This document shows positions 10,632 through 21,085 of a DNA stretch of 64,000 nt, piece after piece. The stretch's first letter is position 1; each line of letters starts with the position of its first letter. The DNA is taken from contig JAPFFF010000003.1 of the NCBI GenBank assembly GCA_039105265.1, positions 3,968,001-4,032,000 on the forward strand, in the 5' to 3' direction. This DNA is from Tritrichomonas musculus (lineage: Eukaryota > Parabasalia > Tritrichomonadida > Tritrichomonadidae). Under the pieces are notes generated by a model that made no database searches, had not been told where the DNA came from, and saw only the letters and a program-made list of their open reading frames with translations. Both the position numbers and the translations under genes were made by a program.

Positions 10632-13124
10632 ATGGAAATTTTGGACCTACAAGCAGCATTTAAATTTAACATTTCTTTAAATTTTTCAAGAAATCAGATG
10701 TGTTTAAAACCAGACGGGTATTTAATCATCAACGAATTTAAAATCAAAATTATTAAAAAATTTGCAATATACTGTAGCAAAAAAATTCATGATATTTATA
10801 TAAGTGAAAAAAATATAAATAATGATTTTTTAAGTGATGTTAATATAAAAATTCCAGTTGAAAATGATAATCAATCATATGATGTTCTTTTAACAAAAGA
10901 TAATTTGGCATTTTTACAATCATTTTTGTGTATGAAAACACTTATTATTACAAAAGACAATATCGATTTCCTTAAATTTATATCAAACAAACTTGAAATT
11001 TGTTTACTCTCAAACGCTTTGGATATTTATGAAGAATCAATCAAAGATAACATTGCATCTAGCATTGAATCAGTTAAAATTTTAAAAGATGATGAAAATA
11101 TTCAGAGACTTCTTGAGAAATATTTACAAGAAAATGATCCAAATATAATCAAAAGTCTATTACATAATATTAAAGAACTTCAGATAGGTGATCATTATCT
11201 GTGCCAATTGTTCACCAATTTTTGCATTTCCTATCCAAAGAATATTAATAAGTTAATTACATTAATCAAAGAAATGGATAAAACAAGCAGCTTTATAAAT
11301 TTTTTAAATGATAGTATGAAAATTCCATTATTTCAACATGAAAAACAAAATATTTTAAATTTCGTTTCTGATTATGAAAAGCAAAAAGATCAGCTATCTA
11401 TTAATAGTATTCTTCAATCAATTCGAAATGATAATATTAATGAATTTCAAAGAATAACTTCATTGAATCCAAATTTTGATTACAATATTAATATTCGAGA
11501 AATCTTTTCAAAAGAGCTCATTTTTGTGAATAAAATCGCTCTATTTGCAAATATCAATGACTTATTTGATGAAGACATTGATAATTATCAAATTAATTAT
11601 CTTGATTATTCTGCGTTTTTTGGATCTATAAAAATATTTAAATTTTTATTAATGAAAAAGATAGAAATGAATCGTTTTATTACATTTTTTGCTATTGCTG
11701 GAGGAAATATCGAAATTATTCATTTATGCGAACAAAACAAATGCAATTTTAAGAATGCTTTAAAAATAGCAATAATGTATAGACGTAATGAATTAATCGA
11801 TTGGCTAATAGAAAGCATTAATATTGATAATTTTGAATCATGTATTAATGATATCATCTCATTTCATCAAAATGATTTATTATTAAAATATATAAATCAA
11901 AAAAATCATGAAAAAACGATTCAGCAATTAATTGCAAAATGCATTACTTATGATAATTACCAACTATTTTTATTTTTAAACGATGTAGAAAAGATAGATT
12001 TAAAAGTCAAGTATGAAAAAAATAAATGCAATATACTTTCACTACTATCATCATACAATAATCGGAAGTTTTATGAATTCTTGTTTAACCAACTTGATTC
12101 AAAATCTATTTTAGAAGAGAAGGATATTTACGGATTGACGGCAGCGCACTTTGCAGCCAAAAGTGGAAATTTAAGACTTCTGAAGTATTTAGTTGAAAAA
12201 AAAGTGAATTTGATGTCTCATGCTTATGATGATTTAACTCCATTGCATTTTGCATGTATGTTTGGACAATATGAAATGGTTGAATATATTTTGGCTCAGC
12301 CTAATATTAATGCTAATTGCCTTGATAGAAATAAGCAATCTCCTCTTTCAAAAATTTGTGTTACTAATTATTCAAGCACTCTCAAAATAATTGACCTTCT
12401 TCTAAACAATATTTTTGTGAAATGCAATTTCGTTGATACTAGTAATAAAACTATAATATTAAATACAATACAAAATGGAATTGATGAAGCTTCAATAAAA
12501 TTGATCAAGAGCAATAAAGACATTGCTATAAATAAGAGTGATTTGTATTATAACCCTCTTTGTTTAGCATGCAAATTAAATAAAATTGAAATTGTGCGTT
12601 GTATACTTAATCGTAGTGATATTAATGTAAATGAGCAAGCAAGCTGTGGGATTTTTATATAATCAATTTCTTATTTTTCTGCACTTCATTTTGCTGTTTC
12701 AGGGTCAATTCAAATTGTGAAAATGCTTCTTAATCATCCAAAAATAGATGTTAATATTTGTAGTCGTGATAAAATTTCAAATTTGCATTTAAAAAATGTT
12801 TTTATTTCCTTAATCTTTTGAGACTCCTTTACATTTAGCTATAAAAGGTATGTTTTGCGAAATTATTGATCTACTTTTACAATGTAAAAAGATTCGAGTG
12901 GACATCAAAGATATTAGTGTCTCATATTTCATAGTGTTTTGATTAATATTTTTTTTATAATGTTTTTTTTTATATTTTACTAATGGATTTTAAATTTAAT
13001 GATTTTAATTGACACACCATTCATGCTTGTTAAAAAATATATGTCTAACGATATATGTAAGAAATATTTATCAGAAATTTCACAAATTCTTAAAAAGAAT
13101 GATAAAAATAAAAGAAAAAGCTAA
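10632..13124 (+). CDS. DUF3447/ankyrin-repeat protein, interrupted by three AT-rich segments
   Basis: The first ORF runs from ATG 10632 to a stop at 12662; a longer 5' extension uses a TTG and overlaps the HMG gene, so it is rejected. The N-terminal 300 residues fit the all-helical DUF3447-type module common in trichomonads. Degenerate then regular ankyrin repeats follow (LTAAHFAAKSGN, LTPLHFACMFGQ). After the stop, ankyrin coding resumes at 12678 (SALHFAVSGS), at 12820 (ETPLHLAIKG) and at 13011 (DTPFMLVKKY), ending at TAA 13122-13124. The intervening AT-rich segments (12651-12677, 12774-12819, about 12919-13010) contain stops. Repeat spacing is right if they are left out. Likely role: a protein-interaction scaffold. 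Whether it is spliced or decayed is open. Confidence 0.7.
12651..12677 (+). other. AT-rich interruption 1 of ankyrin gene (intron-like)
   Basis: 27 nt of nearly pure A/T with an in-frame TAA sit between codon GGG and the ankyrin motif SALHFA. Leaving out 24 nt would restore the normal 11-residue spacing from VN to the LH motif. There are no GT-AG borders. Confidence 0.5.
12774..12819 (+). other. AT-rich interruption 2 of ankyrin gene (intron-like)
   Basis: 46 nt between GATAAA and GAGACTCC. Leaving it out joins SRDK to ETPLHLAIKG with exact repeat spacing and restores the frame (46 is not a multiple of three). Confidence 0.5.
12919..13010 (+). other. AT-rich interruption 3 of ankyrin gene (intron-like)
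   Basis: About 89-92 nt between IKDIS and DTPFML, with several stops. An ACTAAT near the 3' side recalls a branch site, but the segment lacks the canonical trichomonad GTATGT start and ACACAG end. Confidence 0.45.
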
Positions 13125-13441
13125 AAACATGGCATCATACCAAAACAAATCAAAGCCATGTCATTTATTACGATATAAATGATTTATTTGGATTATATTG
13201 AAGTCAGTTAATTGAGCTAGCGGAGAAAACAAGTTGTGATGGAAACCAGCATTAACGTATAGATCAAAAGGTTAAAATCATTATTTCATCTAATTTGTGT
13301 AACTTCAATATTAATTTGAGTAAAGAAATCCCAATATAAAACTTTTGATTCTAAATTATTGATTTTACTGATTTAAGGTATTTATATATAAAAGTGATTT
13401 AAAGATTTGACATTTGTTTATTTATTTGTTTCAAAATTCAT
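13125..13441. other. Intergenic, no feature seen
   Basis: A 317-bp AT-rich gap between convergent genes. No ORF, repeat or RNA is recognisable. Confidence 0.5.
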
Positions 13442-14179
13442 TTAATCGGAGTCGCTCGAGTCAACCTTCTTAAGATTCTCTTGAGCATTATTCTCCTCAT
13501 TTCCATTTTCACCAGATTCATTGATCCATTCTTCATTTTCTAATAAAAGTTGTGCATTTTTTTCTAAAATTAATCTGTAACGTTCTTCAGCTACATTCCT
13601 AGCGGCTGCATATATTTCATCATAATTTTGGTTAAGGAGTCGTGCTTTATCACGATTTCTTTCTTCTTTGGTTCTTCCAGCTTTTATTTCTTCAGCACTA
13701 TCTTCTTCTTCAATATCATCTTCTTCAATAACAATTCCTTGTGCTGCATGAGGAGACTTTGGTGTTGGTTTTTCTGGCTGCTTTTTTGCTTCTTCCTCAT
13801 CTTTAGTTTTTAACATTTGAACTAAAACTTGAAGTTTGATTTTGGCATTTTCGGAATATCCATCTGCAGGCATCAAATCAAAAACTTTTTCTGTTGACTC
13901 TCCGTCAGTAAAGTCAGTTAAGCCAAGAGCATAAGATGCAATTTCTTCATCGTTAGAATTTAAAACAGTAATAACGACAGGTTCGGTAGTAGACTCAGCT
14001 GTAAAGTTGAATTCATTTTGATCAGAAAAAACTATTTGTTCATCTGTGACTGTTACATTTTCAGTTTGTTCCGAATAATCTTCTGGTGTATGCTTAACAA
14101 CAACATATACAGAAGTGTCTTTTGGTATTTCGTTTTTAAAGAGACTTGAGATTTCCTCGATTCTGACTGAAACTTTCAT
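13442..14179 (-). CDS. C2-like domain plus acidic coiled-coil protein, 245 aa
   Basis: Residues 1-120 are beta-rich, with alternating Val/Thr strands and a conserved-looking MKVSVRIEEISSLF start, and resemble a C2-like sandwich. No clear calcium-binding aspartate set is visible. Residues 125-165 are Glu/Lys/Pro-rich and acidic (EEDDIEEEDSAEE), and 166-225 form a charged coiled coil. The tail is acidic and Ser/Asp-rich. No specific family is recognised; C2-type membrane or cytoskeletal adaptors with this layout are common in protists. It is divergent from the carrier gene, with 58 bp between the ATGs. Confidence 0.55.
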   Translation of the reverse strand: MKVSVRIEEISSLFKNEIPKDTSVYVVVKHTPEDYSEQTENVTVTDEQIVFSDQNEFNFTAESTTEPVVITVLNSNDEEIASYALGLTDFTDGESTEKVFDLMPADGYSENAKIKLQVLVQMLKTKDEEEAKKQPEKPTPKSPHAAQGIVIEEDDIEEEDSAEEIKAGRTKEERNRDKARLLNQNYDEIYAAARNVAEERYRLILEKNAQLLLENEEWINESGENGNEENNAQENLKKVDSSDSD

Positions 14180-14237
14180 GAATTAAAAATAAACTGATGG
14201 CGGTTTTAAATTTCTTATATAAATTTTCAATGAGTAA
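14180..14237. promoter_or_regulatory. 58-bp divergent promoter region
   Basis: This gap separates two genes reading away from each other. TCA-type Inr candidates are present on both strands (TCAATGAG 8 nt before the right ATG; ATCAGTTT about 15-20 nt before the left ATG), consistent with short trichomonad leaders. Confidence 0.45.
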
Positions 14238-15218
14238 ATGGTCGATAAAAACAAAATGGAGAAAACTGATACTTTAAAAGCAGATGAAATTCTTCTTTCA
14301 ACAGCGCCTCCTGATATTAGTCCCTTTTCAACTTTTTCTGCAATATCAACTGGTTTTTTTGCGGGAGCTTTAGCCCAATCTTTAACGACACCTATTCAAA
14401 ATATAATTCAATTAAATGAAGATTCATATTCGTTAATTGATTCAATTCAAGAACAATATCAAAGAAATGGTTTTAAATCTTTTTGGAAAGGAAATATTAG
14501 CAGATGTCTTACGACAGTGCCAAAATCTACTCTCCAGTTCTTTTTATATCACACCTTTCTCAATCCTGCTGCAGAAAATAATAGAATGAATAGAATAGCT
14601 GCAGGTTCTTTGTCAAGTTTTATCACTGATACAATTTTATACCCAATTTCAAGTATAATTAAGCATCGGGAATCATTCATTGAAAACCAATCTTCAGCCG
14701 GAATATTTTCATCAATTCAAGATATGTATAGAAAATATGGAATTTTTTCGTTTTATAGAGGATATTTTAATAATTTACCATTTTCTTTTTTGGCTGGTTC
14801 AATTAAATCATCTCTTTTTGCAGAAATTTCAAAAAGTTATAGAATTAGGCAAAGCATTATTGAACGAGTTTACATATCAACAACAACTTCAATCTTTTCA
14901 GAATTAATCACATATCCTATTTATGCAATTCAGAAAAACGTATACAATATTGATGAAACAGAAAATATTATATCTACAATTACGAGAACGACAAAAGAAA
15001 TGTATCATAACCGTAAACTTCTAGGATTTTATGAAGGCTTTGCTTCAAGATTCTTTGAAAAAGTTCCAATAATGACACTCAATTTCATCTTTTTGGAAGA
15101 AGTTCGAAGATTCCTTGATAATAGGATGAAAACAGTTGCAATTATTACGCCAATTAAACCAAGAGAAAAAGCCAAAACTAACGAACCTCCAAGTTTAAGA
15201 ACTTGGAGATGGTTTTAA
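14238..15218 (+). CDS. Mitochondrial carrier family protein (hydrogenosomal), 326 aa
   Basis: The protein has the threefold Solcar layout: three segments of about 95 residues, each opening with a degenerate P-x-D/E-x-x-K/R signature (TPIQNIIQ, YPISSIIKH, YPIYAIQKN) and followed by a helix with an aromatic-Gly motif (FKSFWKGN, IFSFYRGY, LLGFYEGF). Six membrane helices fit. In parabasalids such carriers sit in the hydrogenosome membrane. The signature acidic residues are largely lost, so this is a divergent member and the substrate cannot be named; it does not look like the ADP/ATP carrier because RRRMMM is absent. The basic, Pro-rich C-terminal tail is unusual. Confidence 0.8.
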   Translation: MVDKNKMEKTDTLKADEILLSTAPPDISPFSTFSAISTGFFAGALAQSLTTPIQNIIQLNEDSYSLIDSIQEQYQRNGFKSFWKGNISRCLTTVPKSTLQFFLYHTFLNPAAENNRMNRIAAGSLSSFITDTILYPISSIIKHRESFIENQSSAGIFSSIQDMYRKYGIFSFYRGYFNNLPFSFLAGSIKSSLFAEISKSYRIRQSIIERVYISTTTSIFSELITYPIYAIQKNVYNIDETENIISTITRTTKEMYHNRKLLGFYEGFASRFFEKVPIMTLNFIFLEEVRRFLDNRMKTVAIITPIKPREKAKTNEPPSLRTWRWF

Positions 15219-15552
15219 GATTTATATTCATTTATATTAGATTTTTATTATTATTTCGGAATTAATGAAACCCAATTTCAAATTCGCAATTTCTTTTTTA
15301 TTATTACTTTTATGAGTTTTTTAAAAGTGTTTTTCGGTATCCGAAATCCAATAAGAATTTTGTGTTTAATGATTCAATCAATAAAAGATTTAATAGAATT
15401 TAAGGCTTTTATTCTGTTTCATTTTATATTAAAAATAAGAAACTTTGATTAAGCAAATAAAAGAGGAGATGGTATATCTTACGTAGTTGAATGCACTTCT
15501 ATATTATTTATGATGAATTGAGAAACTTTATTTTGTAAAATTAAATTAAAAG
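15219..15552. other. Intergenic, no feature seen
   Basis: About 330 bp of AT-rich DNA after the carrier gene. Nothing recognisable. Confidence 0.5.
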
Positions 15553-16376
15553 TTATAATAGAGGTGCGAGAACTACCTTTGGTTAACCAATTTATTTCAA
15601 ATTTAGATATTTATTTACACAGGTAAAATAATGTATAATTAATGTATAATTGTTTAATTTGGTTCGCTACAAGTAATAGTATATTGATTTTAAAATTGAA
15701 TATGAGAAAATAAACAATTCAAATTTTTATTTCTAAAAAAATAAAAAAAGAGCACTAAATAATTTGTTTTTTAAGGTAATTTTTATATTTGTTTAAATAA
15801 AATAATTTAAATATTCACATTTTTAACTTTTGTAATCGTTGAGCAATTAAAGGATTTCAATATTCGAAATTTAAACAAACAAAGAATATAGCATAAAATG
15901 ATATATTATTACTAATATCAATGATATTATTTGATAATTCATAAATTAAATTATTTCCTTGGTTAAAAGTTACGATTATGAAACAAAGATTCTCAAAAAT
16001 ATGTTTTATTGTTGTCATTTGACAAATAACTGATATTTAATTGGTTTAATAATTATTTCTTTAACGAATAATGCATGGTTTATATAGATATAATCTGAAA
16101 TTCTTGATAATTATTTATTTTAGTCTTATTCATTATAATAGCCTGTTATTATTATATTATTATTTAATTTAATGAAAGTATTAAGCGTATAAAGTGTGAA
16201 AGTAGATTTATAAAATTATTGAAGATAAGATCTTTCCTCTGTTTACTATTTCAAGATAAAAAAAAATATTTTTTAAAATAAATTTCGTCCAAAAATTATA
16301 TATTACTTTTTATTTGTTTTTAATTTACTGATATTTAAGAAATATTAATAAAATATTATATAACGGAATATGTACA

Positions 16377-16447
16377 GAATTTTGAGGGGATTTAAGCCTA
16401 ACGAACATTGCATTGAATTTTGAGGGGATTTAAGCCTAACGAACATT
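16377..16447. repeat. 38-bp tandem duplication
   Basis: A 33-bp unit starting gaattttgaggggatttaag and ending cctaacgaacatt occurs at 16377-16409 and 16415-16447 without change. The identity implies a recent event or a constraint. Confidence 0.85.
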
Positions 16448-16891
16448 TCTACTCAATTCTTTTATAACTTTTTGTGAATATAAAAATAAAACTACGCCCG
16501 TCGAGCGGATTTATAAATAATCATAATATAATATCATACAATATAATTTAATTCTAATATAAAATTATTATCCCCATAAAATTAATATTATAGCTAGATA
16601 TTTATGTTTTCTATAATTTTTTTGTTAAAATAAATTTATCTCATTTATATTATAATATTATATATATATATTAATTAGAAATTATATCAATAATATTATT
16701 TAGAATATGATGAAATGAATAAATAATCAATATTGGTTCAACTTCAATCATATTCTTGAAAATATGTAAAATTTAAATTTCGACGTATGAACTTTCAAAT
16801 AGTTTGATACTGATATGTAATATACATAATCAATTATATACTTTATTTTATTAAAAAAAATCATAAGGCTAACGAATTATTTTTTGAAAAA

Positions 16892-17674
16892 AGAGGTATT
16901 CACTTTGAGGATTTTGACTGTATTTTTTTAAAAAAATATAAAAATTAAAGCGCATTTATTTAATAAATGATACATTAAAAATTGCAAAATTATTTATGCG
17001 CTAGTTTTTGAGAAAATTCGATTTTATAAAAAAAATTATTTTTTTCAATGTTTATGAGCCATTCAAAACCGTAAAATATCGTAGAAAAAAATTGAAAGAA
17101 AAATGTTCCAAAATGCCACTTTAATTTTATTAAAAATTTTGAATATTTTTGTAATTATATGTACGTTAAAAAACGTTTATTTTTTATTTTGAGTCTAATA
17201 AATGAAACATATTTTCCAAAAAATTGGCCGCATAAAATCACTAATGCTTCTAGGAATAAATTCTCATGGCCAATATAATCATTATATTAAAGATGTAGAA
17301 TCATATAAAGACAATTTTTGAAGTTATCATCTGTTTTTCTTTAAAAATGCTTTTTGGGTTTGAAAGTATGAAGAATGCAGATTTTGCAGTTTCTGAATTA
17401 GGAAATAATTAGAAATTTTCATTTATTGTGACAATACTTTGGAATAATGAAGATATCCAAAATATATTCGATGTTATAAATAAAATGATATAATTATATT
17501 GTTAACTAAAATATGATTTTTTCTTCAATTTAATATTCAAATCGTCATTTAAACATTTTATAGATTATTTTGATGATAAAAAGAAATAAAAATAATCTGT
17601 ATTTAGCTCAAAAAATTAAAAATACATTTTAAAGAAGAAAAATGACCGTTAAGTCACTTAAGGTGAATACCTCT
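16892..17674. mobile_element. Non-autonomous MITE, family A/B, copy B (783 bp)
   Basis: The ends AGAGGTATTCAC and GTGAATACCTCT are flanked on both sides by the 8-bp direct repeat TTGAAAAA (16884-16891 and 17675-17682). The right end carries the same subterminal gttaagtcacttaa palindrome as copy A at 6464-7650. The interiors are not obviously alike, as expected for MITEs that share only ends. Confidence 0.75.
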
Positions 17675-17925
17675 TTGAAAAATCAATCCTTTTTTAAAAC
17701 AAAAAATACGTTATTTTAGTTCTCGCACTTCTGTTATAATTAACTTTCATAAAAATTATTTGAAATGTCTTTCAATATTGATGTTCTTTTTGTTATTATT
17801 GATTTTTATATGAGTATTTAAATCTTTAAAACGGAACATTCTGTTTTACGAAAAATAAAAATTGAATTTTTAAATTTTTCAAAGATATTGAGTGATGAAC
17901 GTTTACTACTAGAAGCAGATTTAAA

Positions 17926-18810
17926 ATGACCAATGAAGGCCAAGCAATAATAATATTCATCGATAACTCCGAAACATCGATAAATGGTGATTTTTATCCA
18001 AACAGACTTGATGCTCAAAAGATTGCAGCCGAACGATTAATTCAATTTTTCTTTAGAAGATCTCAAAATACTCAAATTGGTATTGGAACACTTGCAGATG
18101 AATCTTTTGGTATTGTGGCTTCGTTAACTACAAATGACAATAAGCTTGAAAGATCAATTGCAAATATAAAAAGAGGAGGAATTATGCATTTAGTTCATGG
18201 AATTCGATGCGGATTTCTTGCTTTGCATCACTGCGATCCCGAAGTTCGAAATAAAAGGATGATAGTTTTTATTGGTTCAGAGCATGATATGACCGATCTA
18301 AAAATATCTTCTCAACTCTCTCAGCACGCAAACAAAGAAGATGTCGCTGTTGATATCGTAACTTTTGGTGATGAGGTTAATAATAAAAATATATTGGAAG
18401 ATTTTATATCAAAAATTCACGAAAAATCAAATTTTGTTTCGGCAAAATCAAATTCTGCAATTTTATCAGATCTTGTTTTATCGTCGCCTATTGGCCCTGG
18501 CGATTTTTCTCACCAAACAGATTCAAACTTCGAAGACGATCCAGACCTCGCTCTAACAATTAAGCTTTCAATGCAGCAAGACGATGATCCAGAATTGCAA
18601 GCAGCAATTCTTGAATCTCAAAAAGATAATGAACCTTTTCAAGAAGATATTGAGGATCCTGAGCTAGCATTAGCCATAAAACTATCTATGCAAGATGCCG
18701 AAAATCAAAAAGATGATAATGATACTACTAACGATAAGGACGAAAATAATAATAATGATGATAATAATAAAACAGATGATGATAATGATAAGAAAAATAA
18801 TGATAAATGA
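17926..18810 (+). CDS. RPN10: 26S proteasome ubiquitin receptor RPN10/PSMD4, 294 aa
   Basis: Residues 5-185 are the RPN10-type VWA domain: IDNSETSINGDFYPNRLDAQ corresponds to the family's D-N-S...NGD...P-T-R-L start, and GIGTLA and VFIGS strands follow. The C-terminal part has three ubiquitin-interacting motifs, at 205-217 (DPDLALTIKLSMQ), 221-232 (DPELQAAILESQ) and 244-256 (DPELALAIKLSMQ). The tail is Asp/Asn-rich. It would sit at the base-lid hinge of the 19S regulator and capture ubiquitylated substrates. Three UIMs is more than the single UIM of yeast. The ATG at 17926 fits the family's start. The neighbouring VWA-E2 genes also belong to ubiquitin biology. Confidence 0.93.
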   Translation: MTNEGQAIIIFIDNSETSINGDFYPNRLDAQKIAAERLIQFFFRRSQNTQIGIGTLADESFGIVASLTTNDNKLERSIANIKRGGIMHLVHGIRCGFLALHHCDPEVRNKRMIVFIGSEHDMTDLKISSQLSQHANKEDVAVDIVTFGDEVNNKNILEDFISKIHEKSNFVSAKSNSAILSDLVLSSPIGPGDFSHQTDSNFEDDPDLALTIKLSMQQDDDPELQAAILESQKDNEPFQEDIEDPELALAIKLSMQDAENQKDDNDTTNDKDENNNNDDNNKTDDDNDKKNNDK

Positions 18811-19041
18811 TATAAAAGATTAAATAGAAAATTTGTTTAAAATTATAATTCTGAATTTTAATTAATAATAAATATTATTATTGATGATTTATATAGCTTC
18901 TGATGGTTCTTAATGAAAGCAAGTTCCATTTTATTATTTAAAAATGATGTTTTCAATGAATAATGATATATAATTAAAAAGAAATTATTAATGTTAATTA
19001 TAGATTCTTCATAAAATATTTATTTATGCAAAAAAATAAAA

Positions 19042-20881
19042 TCAAGAGAATGATGGTGGTGGAGGTGGGGGAGGTGGTGGTGGTGGAGCTCCATCCACAA
19101 TTTCTGGTTCTGGGATTTGGGCGTATTGATAAAGTTGAGATTTAATATGCTTATTATCAGTTGTCAGAGCATAATCAAGAGCTCCAAATCCTTCTTCTGT
19201 CTTCTGAGTAATATCAAGACCTTCATTTTCAATGAGTAGGTCAACAATTCGTTCATGTTGGTGCATAACAGCATAAATGAGAGGAGTTCTTCCATGATCG
19301 CCTTGTTGATTAAAGTCTATCTTTTCATGGTCGAGCAAAAGAAGAGTAGTTTCATATCCACCGATGCGAGATGCATAGTGAATTGGAGCAGCTCCAAAAT
19401 TATTTTTCATATTAATATCAATATCAGGTGATTGAACCAAAACACGAACTGTTTCGATTCTTTCATATAATGTTGCATAATGTAAAGGAGTTTTTCCCCA
19501 AATATTTTTAGCATTTATATTTATGCCATTCGCACCGATTAAAGTTCTAACAACATCAGTGTAGCCTCGTCCGCAAGCATAATGGAGTGGTGTTTTATTA
19601 AAAAAATTAAAAAAAAATTTCGAATTCACCTTTGGCATTGACATCAATACCTGGAACGCTAACAAGAAAACGAACAACATCAACATGATCAGTATCAGCA
19701 GCTAAGTGAAGGGGTGTAAGATTTCTATCATTACCAAGATTAAGTGGAGCATCTTTGACCACTGATAAAACTTTAACTATTTCAAGATTTCCAATTTCTG
19801 AAGCAAGATGTAATGCAGTATTTCCTGTTCCGCATGTAATATTTGGATCTATTCCATCGGCTGCAAGAAGAAGACGAACTGCACCAACTGAACTTGCTTT
19901 AGCAGCATAATGAATTGGAGCCATATAAAAAAATTAAAAAAAAATTCCATCTTTTGATTTAAGATTAACATCTAATTTTCCTAATGATAGAATGAATCTA
20001 ACAATTTCTTCGTTTCCATTTTCTGCGGCACAATGGAGAACAGATCGTCCATCTCTTGTTATTAATGAAACGTCAGCATCATGGCTGTTGGCAATCGCAG
20101 TAACAATTGGAGCATAACCTTTCAATGCTGAAACGTGAAGAGGGGCATAGCCGTTTTCATCTGCTTCATTGACATTAACACCGTCCGCTTCAAGAAGGAA
20201 AGAAACGCAATCACTGTGGCCTCCTTCAACACAATGATATAAGGGAGTAACGCCATGATTATCGCTAGCATTGACATTAACAGAATCTAGTTTAGCAAGA
20301 TAGCGAACGATATCTGCATACCCATTCTTTGCAGCTAAGCTTAATGGAGTAATGCCATCAGCGTTCTTAATATCTGGATTAGCTCCGTTTTCCTTGAGGA
20401 ATTTAATTAGTTCGAAATCTCCATTTTGAGCAGCATAATGAATAGATGCATTACCTGTTTCATCAACGCTATTTAAATCAAGCGATTCGTTATATAATTG
20501 ATAAATGAAGCGAAATACGGTTCCTTTGCCATTTTTAGCAGCAAAAGGTAAGCATTCGGAAAAGTCTTGACCAACTTTCTTTAGCATATCGATTAAATCG
20601 CAATCGCCTCCAAGAATGGCAAATAAAGTAATGGGATGATTTTCGTTATCAACAGCGAAAAATTCTTGATATCGATCTGCAATTAATTTAAAGCAGTTAC
20701 GCGCTCCATAATAAACTGTCATTGAAATAATTGGAGGTTCATTTTGTAAAAAAGGCGGAAGAACGTGATCTGGATCTGGTACCTTGAGATCTAACTGAAG
20801 TCCTGTATTTATTAATTGAGTGAGCATTTCAACATTGTCTGATTGTAAAGCAACATAAAGAAGTTTTAGATCCTTATCCAT
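19042..20881 (-). CDS. Ankyrin-repeat protein with poly-Pro tail, interrupted by two AT-rich segments
   Basis: Three frames on the minus strand (20881-19946, 19924-19622, 19599-19042) form one continuous ankyrin protein of about 600 residues with over a dozen repeats, such as GVTPLYHCVEGGHSD and KTPLHYATLYERIE. It ends in a run of eleven prolines and SFS. The first ORF starts MDKDLKLLYVALQSDNVEML. The breaks are 21-22 nt of almost pure A/T (19925-19945 and 19600-19621), each ending a frame in TAA. Both lie between repeats at the same phase, and leaving them out restores ideal 11-residue spacing. No other stop or shift occurs in 1.8 kb. Poly-Pro suggests binding to profilin/EVH1-type actin regulators. 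ATGs at 19924 and 19686 are internal. Confidence 0.75.
19600..19621 (-). other. AT-rich interruption 2 (22 nt, intron-like)
   Basis: On the minus strand this reads G, AAA, T9, AA, T7. The 21-nt block AA-T9-AA-T7-A (19599-19619) is identical to the one at 19926-19946. Leaving out 22 nt joins AKGEF to NKTPLHYA in frame. Confidence 0.6.
19925..19945 (-). other. AT-rich interruption 1 (21 nt, intron-like)
   Basis: On the minus strand this reads A, T9, AA, T7, AT. Leaving out exactly 21 nt joins KSKDG to MAPIHYAA with perfect ankyrin spacing. No GT-AG border is present. Confidence 0.6.
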
Positions 20882-21085
20882 ATTTTCTGAGTGAACTGAA
20901 AAAGCAGTTTTCGATGATATAATAAAAAAACTTTTTGAATAAATATTTGTCCCTAAAATATAAAATTTTATTTTATATGAAATGTCTAGAAAATATAATA
21001 ATAAAAAAAAAATAGTATAAAACCATAAAGTTGATATAATTTATTAAAACTTTTTAATTCCTAAAAGAGAAAATTAAATGGAGAT

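Larger units (their letters stand above)
15553..17739. mobile_element. Inverted-repeat element, 2.2 kb, with nested MITE
   Basis: Ends at 15553-15575 and 17717-17739 match as inverted repeats in 21 of 23 bases; both contain gtgcgagaacta. Several TA-rich target duplications are possible and cannot be told apart. The interior has no ORF of note but contains a 38-bp tandem duplication (16377) and MITE copy B (16892-17674). It is read as a non-autonomous element carrying a later insertion. Confidence 0.6.

Noticed and set aside
12651..19945. Canonical GTATGT...ACTAACACACAG introns in the ankyrin genes
   Set aside because: None of the five interruptions has these borders, so they cannot be called standard trichomonad introns.
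19042..20881. Three separate small ankyrin genes
   Set aside because: The inner ATGs lie in the middle of ankyrin repeats, and all three pieces join with correct repeat spacing. One interrupted gene is the better reading.
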